Shown here one piece after another: positions 1-5,390 of a DNA stretch of 8,447 nucleotides. The notes beneath the pieces are model-generated. The model did not search any database, was not told the origin of the DNA, and worked only from the letters and a program-made list of their open reading frames with translations. Positions within the stretch are counted from its first letter, which is position 1; each line of letters begins with the position of its first letter. Both the position numbers and the translations under genes were made by a program. This stretch comes from CAVVDT01 sp964568825 (GTDB taxonomy: Bacteria > Pseudomonadota > Alphaproteobacteria > Rhizobiales > Aestuariivirgaceae): NCBI GenBank assembly GCA_964568825.1, contig CAZMSA010000164.1:1-8447 (forward strand), written 5' to 3'.

Positions 1-450
1 TATACGCTCGAGCTTTGTGACGCTGAATTCGGGATCCTTTTCGACTACAGGCCGAACAGCGGATTCAGGGCCGCGCACATCAGGAAAATTCCGCAGCCAT
101 TCCAGGAATGGCTCGTTGAGCAGGGTGAGTTCCAGGCCAGCCCACAAACCGGGCTTGGCCGCATGGTCGCCAGCCGCGACGTCGTCAACATCGCCGACGT
201 TCGCTCCGAAGAGATCTATCGGCGGGGTGATCCCTTGCGGGACGCCACCGCCGAATTGGGTGGCGCACGATCCTTTGCGGCGATTCCGATGCTGGCAGGA
301 GATCGTCTGATCGGTGCCTTCACGATCTATCGCCAACACGTGCGCCCGTTTGGCGACAAGAGCCTTGAATTGGCTCGGACGTTTGCCGATCAGAGCGTTA
401 TCGCAATCGAAAACGCCCGCCTTGTGAGCGAATTGCGAGCCAAGCAATAG
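1..450 (+). pseudogene. GAF-domain sensor protein, truncated remnant
   Basis: The frame is open from the first base and ends at TAG 448-450, giving 149 visible codons. The whole stretch reads as one GAF domain: an early CDAEFGILFDY strand, then TGLGRMVASRDVVNIADV (about residues 49-66), ELGGARSFAAIPMLAGDRLI, and the closing helix FADQSVIAIENARLVSEL. In family members this last helix leads into a coiled coil and then a histidine kinase, adenylate/guanylate cyclase or similar output domain. Here the protein stops five residues after VSEL, and integrase-like sequence follows at once, so the output domain has been lost. The N-terminus lies outside the window. The ligand cannot be told. It is probably a non-functional or dominant fragment; an intact GAF-only protein is possible but less likely given the neighbouring debris. 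Confidence 0.75.
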
Positions 451-468
451 ATAACGGTCCGGCACACC

Positions 469-815
469 GTGATCGCCAACTCGATCGACAGCAAGCTGCG
501 AGCATGTGACGTGGTGCGTTTCAAGATCACTGATGCCGCGCCACATGGCTATGCCGTCAACCGTGCCACTGTTCGACAAAAGAAGACCGGCCGACCGGTC
601 AGGTTCGAGTTGACCGAGCGAACGCGGCAGTGCGTTGACGACTACCTGAAGTCCGTACCCAAGACGCCGGACGGTCACCTCTTTGTGGGCCACAAAGGTC
701 GCTTCTTATCAACCCGGCAATATTCACGTCTGTTGGCTGACTGGATCGGCAACGTGGGGTTGGACGCCTCGTTGTTCGGTACCCATTCGCTTCGGCGCAC
801 CAAGGCAACGCTGCC
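469..815 (+). pseudogene. Tyrosine recombinase/integrase, fragment lacking both ends
   Basis: Numbered from a GTG at 469, the fragment shows family similarity from about SIDSKLRACDVV (residues 5-16) to HSLRRTKATL (106-115). It keeps Arg I of the catalytic set (R11 in SKLRACD), the beta-hairpin lysine region (RQKKTGRPVRFEL, K38/K39) and the HxxR box (H106-S-L-R109). The N-terminal core-binding domain is missing, as is everything after KATL, including the third catalytic His and the nucleophilic Tyr, so it cannot recombine DNA. Intact relatives continue after KATL with a YRRTGN-type stretch; here the frame runs into the antisense of a LysR-type gene and ends at 885. Upstream it abuts the GAF remnant. 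The GTG start is formal only; no ribosome binding site supports it. Confidence 0.85.
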
Positions 816-818
816 GAC

Positions 819-1153
819 TTATGCCGCCAACAGCCAGTCTCGCACGGCATGGGTTGCTGCATCGGAGAGCACACCTTCACGGTAAACGAGGAAATAGGCA
901 TCGCCGGGGTCGACGCTGACCTCGAAGGGGCGCACGAGGCGACCGACGGAGAGTTCGTCACCGATGAACTGCAGGATACCGAGGGCGACGCCACGGCCCG
1001 CCAGTGCTGCCTGCAGCAGCACATTGGCATCCTCGAATACCGTTCCAGGCAGCGTCCCACGGGTCTTGACACCAGCGGCCTCGAACCACTGTTGCCAGCC
1101 GCTCGCGTCGCGGTGATGAAGCAGGTTGGAAGTCTTCCCGTGCAGCTTCGGCA
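819..1153 (-). pseudogene. LysR-type transcriptional regulator, C-terminal fragment
   Basis: The minus strand reads LPKLHGKTSNLLHHRD..GWQQWFEAAG, then EDANVLLQAALAGRGVALG, then VRPFEVSVDPGDAYFLVYR, and ends AVRDWLLAA with TAA at 819-821. This is the C-terminal half of a LysR effector-binding domain of the GcvA-like type, in which the 'ALAGRGVALG' helix and 'AYFLVYR' strand are characteristic. The natural C-terminus appears preserved. The N-terminal helix-turn-helix and first half of the sensor domain are gone, replaced by IS3-family sequence around 1141-1155. The only in-frame start is a TTG near 1154 with no supporting ribosome binding site, so this is a remnant with no DNA-binding ability. 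The regulated target is unknown. Confidence 0.85.
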
Positions 1154-1404
1154 AGGATCATCTTGTCCAGCGTCAGGTCGGAAACCGCCCGCCTGAGCCG
1201 GGCATTCTCGGTCTCCAGCTCCTCGAGCCGCTTCACCTGGCTGCCTTTGAGGCCACCTTGTTTATTGCGCCAGCGATAATAGGTAACTTCCGTAACCCCT
1301 ATCGAGCGGATCGCCTTGGCCATCGGCATGCCCTGCGAACTCGGAACGTCAACCTGCCGCAACTTGGTGACAATCTCCTCGGCTGTGTGTCTCTTTCTCG
1401 GCAT
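1141..1404 (-). pseudogene. IS3-family transposase OrfA, 3'-truncated
   Basis: The start is ATG 1404-1402 (MPRKRHTAEEI), chosen because a GGAGG ribosome binding site sits just upstream on the minus strand and because the family starts with M-P/K-R-K/R-R/H. Residues 7-50 form the helix-turn-helix (AEEIVTKLRQV, then IGVTEVTYYRWRNKQGGLKG). Residues 57-90 form the leucine-zipper-like coiled coil (VKRLEELETENARLRRAVSD, LTLDKMILAEAA). OrfA in this family ends shortly after LDKMILxEAA, so nearly the whole protein is present. The native stop is missing and the frame continues through antisense LysR sequence to 958, giving an aberrant 148-residue product. OrfB is absent. Confidence 0.85.
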
Positions 1405-1468
1405 TTCCATATCCTCCATCAGGCTCAAAGCCATACCTCAGGGAGGGCCACTTTTCAGGGGCAGGCCA
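1141..1468 (-). mobile_element. IS3-family insertion sequence, left-end remnant
   Basis: Read on the minus strand, this begins with a candidate terminal repeat (TGGCCTGCCCCTGAAAAGTG) ending at 1468, followed by a short leader and OrfA. IS3-family elements of the IS407 type carry a similar CCCCTGAAAAGTGG-type terminal repeat 50-70 bp before OrfA. The element stops at the end of OrfA; OrfB with its DDE catalytic domain and the other terminal repeat are absent from the window. The right break is fused to the LysR fragment. The element cannot move by itself. The outer boundary at 1468 rests on the TG end rule and memory of the family, so it may be off by several bases. Confidence 0.75.
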
Positions 1469-1631
1469 AACGGGCAAACGAGTAAGCTTGCGAAAATGTA
1501 TAGCTCCGGAAAAGTCTTTTCTGCGGTTCTGGTGTTATCGAGTGGAGCAAGATTCGCAGGCTTGCGACCGGCCGCGGACGACCGACCGGATCAAGGGTAC
1601 CTGCACGCAGCGCTGGCAAGACGAGAGAGGC
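1469..1631. other. Non-coding leader upstream of the COG4705-type gene
   Basis: This is 163 bp between the inferred IS3 end and the membrane-protein start. The in-frame upstream extension from 1488 is rich in Cys, Arg and Gln and does not resemble protein. A short inverted repeat, TCGCA-GGCT-TGCGA, lies at 1554-1567. No confident promoter hexamers were found. Any promoter for the membrane gene should be here or in the IS end. Confidence 0.35.
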
Positions 1632-2441
1632 ATGATGCAATACGACAACGACGAGATCCTCAGCAAGGTCCCTCAGGTCACGCTTGGATTCTGGATCATT
1701 AAGATCCTGGCCACCACGCTCGGTGAAACTGGCGGCGATACCGTGACAATGACTTGGCTGCATGCGGACCTGCATCCTCACAACGGCGGATATTTGATCG
1801 GTACTGGGATATTTCTTGCCGTGTTCGTTGTGGCCGTGATCGCCCAAATCTTGGAAAAAAAGTTCAACCCGTGGCCCTATTGGCTGGCCATAGTGGCCTC
1901 TACGACAGTCGGCACGGCCATGGCCGATTTTTTCGATCGCTCGTTGGGCATCGGCTACACAGGAGGTTCGTCGATCCTGCTGGCGTGCGTCTTGGGCTCG
2001 CTTGCGATTTGGTACCTCACGCTCGGCTCTATACATGTTCAGACGGTCGCATCGCCAAAGGTAGAGATTTTCTATTGGGTGACCATCACCTTTTCGCAAA
2101 CCCTTGGGACCGCGCTGGGAGATTGGACGGCAGACAGCACCGGGCTGGGATACAATGGTGCCGCCGTCGTGTTCTGCATCGGTCTCGCAGTGTTGGCGGG
2201 CTTGTATTATTGGACCGCGATCTCGCGCGTGGCCCTGTTCTGGGCGGCATTCATTCTGACGCGACCACTCGGCGCGACCGTCGGCGACTTTCTCGATAAG
2301 CCGACCGGCCATGGTGGCCTAGCTTTCAGTCGCCCTTTGGCATCGGAAATAATTCTGGTTCTGATCGTACTGCTCATCATCGTCTTGCCGCAGAGGCCGG
2401 GGGTGCACCCGGGAGAGACGGCGAGTCAGTCAGCGAATTAG
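1632..2441 (+). CDS. COG4705-type membrane protein with four internal repeats
   Basis: The protein is about 268 residues from ATG 1635 (or 269 from the adjacent ATG 1632). Both follow a purine-rich GAGAGAGG at 1623-1630, and 1635 has the better spacing. The frame is open back to 1488 but that part does not look like protein. About eight hydrophobic helices are visible (roughly residues 13-30, 53-72, 80-98, 113-130, 145-163, 175-194, 198-216, 236-251). A motif recurs once per helix pair: TTLGETGGD (27-35), TTVGTAMAD (90-98), QTLGTALGD (155-163), RPLGATVGD (210-218). Each repeat puts Gly and Asp at a membrane-helix end, as expected for an ion- or solute-binding site made by internal duplication. 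I recognise it as the 'uncharacterized membrane-anchored protein' family COG4705; the substrate is unknown. It is the only gene in the left 2.7 kb that looks whole. Confidence 0.88.
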   Translation: MMQYDNDEILSKVPQVTLGFWIIKILATTLGETGGDTVTMTWLHADLHPHNGGYLIGTGIFLAVFVVAVIAQILEKKFNPWPYWLAIVASTTVGTAMADFFDRSLGIGYTGGSSILLACVLGSLAIWYLTLGSIHVQTVASPKVEIFYWVTITFSQTLGTALGDWTADSTGLGYNGAAVVFCIGLAVLAGLYYWTAISRVALFWAAFILTRPLGATVGDFLDKPTGHGGLAFSRPLASEIILVLIVLLIIVLPQRPGVHPGETASQSAN

Positions 2442-2450
2442 GCTGGCGCC

Positions 2451-2570
2451 ACAGAACGCATTTCCCTGTGCTTTTCGATACGATGGACAGAACACACCAT
2501 CGGCCCAGCGTTGGGCTTCCAAGAAACGGCGGGCTTTTGCTTCGTTATGGAAAATCGGGTTTGAAATGTC
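2451..2570 (-). pseudogene. IS1595-family transposase, N-terminal remnant
   Basis: On the minus strand, the frame reading from 2570 gives DISNPIFHNEAKARRFLEAQ, then RWADGVFCPSY. This matches the conserved N-terminus of IS1595-family transposases (M-D-x-S/T-N-P-I-F-x-x-E/D-x-x-A-R..LEAxRWPxGPxCPHCG). The start codon is replaced (the codon before D is TGC) and the zinc-binding CPHCG reads CPSYRK, so the second cysteine is lost. After about 40 codons the frame meets a stop at 2430-2432, within the antisense of the preceding gene. Everything after the first zinc motif, including the DDE domain, is gone. The fragment sits between the stop of the COG4705-type gene and the nuclease tail. Identification is from residue pattern alone. 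Confidence 0.65.
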
Positions 2571-2582
2571 GCACAAGCACTC

Positions 2583-2747
2583 ATGAGTGCCGAATATAGA
2601 ATCGATTGGACCGGCACCAACGGCTCCTATGGTCGGGCCCTCGTTCGGATTGCGCTTGCCGATGGCCGCGATGCTGGCAAAGTGCTGCTCAAGGAGGGAT
2701 TGGCCCAGCCATGGGCAAACTCGGGGAATGTGTGGTGTGGGGGATGA
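2583..2747 (+). pseudogene. Staphylococcal-nuclease-like protein, C-terminal remnant
   Basis: There are 54 codons from ATG 2583 to TGA 2745-2747. The reading SAEYRIDWTGTNGSYGRALV, then ADGRDAGKVLLKEGLAQPW and NSGNVWCGG, matches the last third of SNase/thermonuclease-fold proteins, which share DxYGRxLxxV followed by GxxLVxxGLAxPW. The YGRALV arginine corresponds to the second catalytic Arg region of the fold. The calcium-binding Asp residues and the first catalytic Arg/Glu lie in the missing N-terminal part. Upstream, in the same frame, there is a stop near 2570 and then the IS1595 remnant, which suggests the element or a later deletion removed the 5' end. No good ribosome binding site precedes the ATG. 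It is probably a remnant. Confidence 0.7.
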
Positions 2748-2828
2748 CCACCATCACAATTGGACGTCGCACGCCCGATGTCCGAAACACCCCCAACTAC
2801 TGCCGTCGTCTGACGTGTTGCTGAGCGA

Positions 2829-2848
2829 CAGCTTCGGGCCAGAAGCTG
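2829..2848. repeat. 7-bp stem hairpin CAGCTTC/GAAGCTG
   Basis: A perfect 7-bp inverted repeat with a 6-nt loop (GGGCCA) lies 81 bp after the nuclease remnant stop. It resembles short GC-rich hairpins dispersed in rhizobial intergenic DNA, but that is an impression and no copy count could be made. It has no T-tract. Confidence 0.45.
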
Positions 2849-3012
2849 CCATTGAGGCGTGCTGATACAGCATCTTGCCCTGAGCCGAGAAGTTGCTGCT
2901 CGTCGCCAGTTACCCGTCAGAGCCATTTTACCTGCCTCATTGGTACCGAGGCGGGTGAGCTATATATCACCACTGCCGGGCCGTACGTCCTATACCAACG
3001 CGATGACCACCA

Positions 3013-3029
3013 AGCCTATGGAATAGGCT
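3013..3029. repeat. 7-bp stem hairpin AGCCTAT/ATAGGCT
   Basis: A perfect 7-bp inverted repeat with a 3-nt loop (GGA) lies 112 bp before the preferred start of the outer-membrane barrel gene. It could be an operator or a structure in the 5' leader of that gene. There is no direct evidence for either role. Confidence 0.4.
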
Positions 3030-3141
3030 CGCAGTGAAAAATGAAGATGTTGCTCACTTGTCAGGCGATGTCCTGCAAAGCGGCTTGCGCGGAAACATGC
3101 CGGTTGGTAAGATCGACCGGAATTGTCTGGCGGGGGAGCCA

Positions 3142-4002
3142 ATGTTCACCACCAACCTGAAAATCGCCGGGGTTCTGGTCACGGGAACTGCCGGCGTGAT
3201 GCTGACTTCGATCGCGGCGCCTGCTGCCGAGATGGCTCCGGGCTGCGTTCCGGCTGTTTCGCAAGTGAATGGCAAGCTGGAAGTCGCGGGCGGCTATCAA
3301 AGGGATCAGGTCAGCGACGGCGGACGGTTCCAGGGGGTTGGTACGCTCGACATGCCGTTGGGCTGCTATCTCGGCCTGCAGGTCGATGTCGCCGGTGGCG
3401 ACCTCGACGGCAAGGGATTTGCCGGCGTCGGCGGTCACCTGTTTTTGCGCGATCCATCCAGCTACCTTTTCGGTGTTCAGGCCCAGTACATTAGTCTCGC
3501 CGGCAAGGACATATTTCGCGTTGGTCCGGAGGCAGAGCTTTACTTCAACAACGTCACACTGAGCGCCATGGCGGGCTACGAGAGCGCCAATGGCAGATTG
3601 TCTACGGATCACTTTCTCGCTCAGTTCGAGGTTGAGTACTATGCAACCGATAACTTCAAACTATATGGCGGTTTCCGCCATTTCCAGAAGATCGATGCCG
3701 GGGTGGTCGGCGCCGAGTACAAAGTCGAAGCCATGCCGGTATCGCTATTTGTCGATGCTGCCGTGGGGAACAAGAAATACGCCTCGGTAATGGGCGGTTT
3801 TCGCTTCCACTTCGGCGCTCCCAACAAGAGTCTCATGGCGACACAGCGTGAAGACGACCCTGGAAATTACTTCAACCTCTTGGTGAACTCCCAGGGATGC
3901 GTCCCACGGCCAGTCGGTGACATGGTCCAGGCCCCGGCCGCGCAGGTGCTGGACGCGCCAAGTGTCAACTATTGCTCGCCGCCGCCCAAGCCGCTGCCGT
4001 AA
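3142..4002 (+). CDS. Secreted outer-membrane beta-barrel protein, function unknown
   Basis: The start at ATG 3142 (286 residues) is preferred over the longer frame from 3034. A GGGGGAG ribosome binding site lies at 3132-3138, and the protein then begins with a signal peptide: MFTTNLK, a hydrophobic core at 8-24 and an AxA-type cleavage site APA|AE near residue 28. After Cys35 the protein alternates polar and hydrophobic residues in short strands separated by Gly and Asp turns (about 45-224, for example KLEVAGGYQ, LGLQVDVAGG, GVQAQYISL, FLAQFEVEYY, FKLYGGFRHF, SVMGGFRFHF). This is the pattern of a roughly 8-10-stranded outer-membrane barrel ending in an aromatic strand. A Pro-rich tail of about 60 residues follows (227-286), with two Cys (253, 278). 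I do not recognise the family. Its stop is 2 bp from that of the convergent ligase gene. Confidence 0.8.
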   Translation: MFTTNLKIAGVLVTGTAGVMLTSIAAPAAEMAPGCVPAVSQVNGKLEVAGGYQRDQVSDGGRFQGVGTLDMPLGCYLGLQVDVAGGDLDGKGFAGVGGHLFLRDPSSYLFGVQAQYISLAGKDIFRVGPEAELYFNNVTLSAMAGYESANGRLSTDHFLAQFEVEYYATDNFKLYGGFRHFQKIDAGVVGAEYKVEAMPVSLFVDAAVGNKKYASVMGGFRFHFGAPNKSLMATQREDDPGNYFNLLVNSQGCVPRPVGDMVQAPAAQVLDAPSVNYCSPPPKPLP

Positions 4003-4004
4003 CG

Positions 4005-5342
4005 TCATTCAGGTCCAACGACCGACAAGAATTTTCCGGCGGCAGACGGGCCGAGGGCTGCTGTACGCAGTGTTTCAATGCGGCATCCCTTCCACAGGCG
4101 GGACGCGATGTAGCTGGTGGCGGAATCGGCGTCGACCGGCTCCCGCGCTTTCCATGGCATGTAGCGTAATTCGAATTCCCGCACCCCGGTCTGGGCCAAT
4201 TGCCATCGGCTGCCGGCGAGGAGCCGCTCCATTGTTTCGCTGTCGAAATCTGGTCTGAACCAGGCCCCATCGGGCTTGCGCAAGAGGTTCGATGGTCGAC
4301 CAAGCGTGCGGTCGATCGCCGGATGGTTTCGTCCGCAAGAACACCGGGCGGCAACCTTGACCAGGTCGCCGGTGTCATAGCGGATCAGAGGCATGGCGAA
4401 ATTGTACAGCGGGGTAATGATCAGTCTGCCCCAGTCGCCGGCGCCAACCGGTTGCCCATGTGCATCAAGCACTTCCGTCAGCGCCAGTTCTGACTGCAGA
4501 TGCAGCGTCGGATTGCCTGGACACTCACAAGCGATCAATCCGCATTCGGCACTCGAGTAGAGGTTCAGACACGGTGCTCGGAGATACTCAAGGACCTGGC
4601 GGCGAACTTCATCCGTCATCGGCTCGCCAACTGCAATGACGGCTGCCACCGAAGGCGGTTCGATTCCCGCACGCGCGACATGCCGGGCGATCGCCAGCGC
4701 ATTGGAAGGAAATGTGTTGAGATAGACACGCCCCAGCCCGGATAGCCACTCGACCTGCTTGTCGACCGGCGTGAATACCGTAAGGCGATGAGTGTTGCCG
4801 GGCTGGCCATTTGCAAACCAGCCAGCAGCCCACTCCATCTTCTGAGGGTCGGCCACTTTGGGGTGAAACCTCGTCAAAGCCGGATCAAAGGCCCTGATCA
4901 TTGCCAGGTCGCGGGACACGTCAATGCCGAAGGATGTGTAAAAGCGGTAGGTGGCAGAACTTTGCGCCGCAACGGACAAGGCCGAGCGGTAAAAGGCAAG
5001 CGAACGGCCGGTTGAGCCGGAAGATTGGTATCTGGAGACGGCGCCGTGATTGGACGGCAGATCGTAACAGCGCAACTGGTCTATGGAAGTCCTCAGTTCG
5101 GCCTGGCTGAGGATCGGGATGTCGCTCCAACGCGCAAGATCAACCTTCCGGTCGATCGTCATGACATCTGCCAGCCGCTCCCTGTAGAACGGTATCCTGG
5201 CCACAACGAATGCCAGAAGGTCGTTCAGCACATTGTCCTGAAATCCCTTCAGGTACGTCTGCGAGGCATGGTCGGTCCTCATGAGAGCGTCGAAGAAATC
5301 GCGAACGAGGTCTGAATCGCTGGCCGTCGTGCTATGGTTCAT
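4005..5342 (-). CDS. PaaK/CapK-like adenylate-forming ligase
   Basis: From ATG 5342 the protein has 445 residues, the usual length for phenylacetate-CoA-ligase-like enzymes. A longer frame starts at 5417 but would overlap the divergent gene and shows no ribosome binding site; 5342 also has only a weak one. Motifs in order: the phosphate-binding loop QSSGSTGRS (106-114), the adenine-motif region NLYSSAECG (260-268), the ribose-binding RYDTGD (321-326), the Cys pair CSCGR (334-338) with GRPSN shortly after, and the C-terminal AAGKFLSVV whose Lys (437) fits the catalytic lysine of adenylation. ECGLIACEC at 266-274 together with CSC may bind zinc, as in some relatives. Such enzymes activate a carboxylic acid with ATP, then pass it to CoA or another acceptor in the cytoplasm. 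The substrate is unknown; the divergent sugar-acyltransferase neighbour suggests glycan or lipid acylation rather than phenylacetate catabolism, as no paa genes are nearby. Confidence 0.88.
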   Translation of the reverse strand: MNHSTTASDSDLVRDFFDALMRTDHASQTYLKGFQDNVLNDLLAFVVARIPFYRERLADVMTIDRKVDLARWSDIPILSQAELRTSIDQLRCYDLPSNHGAVSRYQSSGSTGRSLAFYRSALSVAAQSSATYRFYTSFGIDVSRDLAMIRAFDPALTRFHPKVADPQKMEWAAGWFANGQPGNTHRLTVFTPVDKQVEWLSGLGRVYLNTFPSNALAIARHVARAGIEPPSVAAVIAVGEPMTDEVRRQVLEYLRAPCLNLYSSAECGLIACECPGNPTLHLQSELALTEVLDAHGQPVGAGDWGRLIITPLYNFAMPLIRYDTGDLVKVAARCSCGRNHPAIDRTLGRPSNLLRKPDGAWFRPDFDSETMERLLAGSRWQLAQTGVREFELRYMPWKAREPVDADSATSYIASRLWKGCRIETLRTAALGPSAAGKFLSVVGPE

Positions 5343-5365
5343 GCGCCAATCTACGGGCAAACAAA

Positions 5366-5378
5366 ATTGCTCTGCAAT
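5366..5378. promoter_or_regulatory. 13-bp palindrome in the divergent gap
   Basis: ATTGC-TCT-GCAAT is a perfect inverted repeat with a 3-bp centre. It lies between the ligase start (5342) and the acyltransferase start (5391), only 48 bp apart. Its position would let one regulator control both genes, but a 13-bp palindrome can occur by chance. Confidence 0.35.
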
Positions 5379-5390
5379 GCGAGAAATCGA

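Larger units (their letters stand above)
2748..3141. other. Intergenic region with three hairpins
   Basis: I see no credible gene in this 394-bp stretch; the short ORFs on both strands are rich in Cys, Arg and Ser with no recognisable motif. Three inverted repeats stand out: CAGCTTC/GAAGCTG at 2829-2848, CCTGCCTC/GAGGCGGG (one G-T pair) at 2931-2955, and AGCCTAT/ATAGGCT at 3013-3029. None is followed by a T-run, so they are not standard intrinsic terminators. The segment must contain the promoter of the outer-membrane gene; an AT-rich GCTATATAT at about 2959-2967 could be a -10-like element, though no matching -35 is clear. Confidence 0.5.

Noticed and set aside
599..1072. A 157-codon minus-strand frame across the integrase/LysR junction
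   Set aside because: It overlaps both remnants in the wrong frame and shows only Cys/Ser/Arg-rich sequence.
1455..2312. A 285-codon open frame on the minus strand opposite the membrane protein
   Set aside because: It is the antisense shadow of the COG4705-type gene; its translation is rich in Arg, Asp, Gln and His and shows no domain, while the plus frame has clear helices and repeats.
2627..2926. A 99-codon minus-strand frame after the nuclease remnant
   Set aside because: Its 3' part is antisense to the SNase-like tail and the rest is low-information Arg/Ser/Cys-rich sequence with no start signal.
3034..3141. Upstream extension of the outer-membrane protein to ATG 3034
   Set aside because: It would put 36 polar residues before a clear signal peptide and lacks a ribosome binding site, while GGGGGAG precedes ATG 3142.
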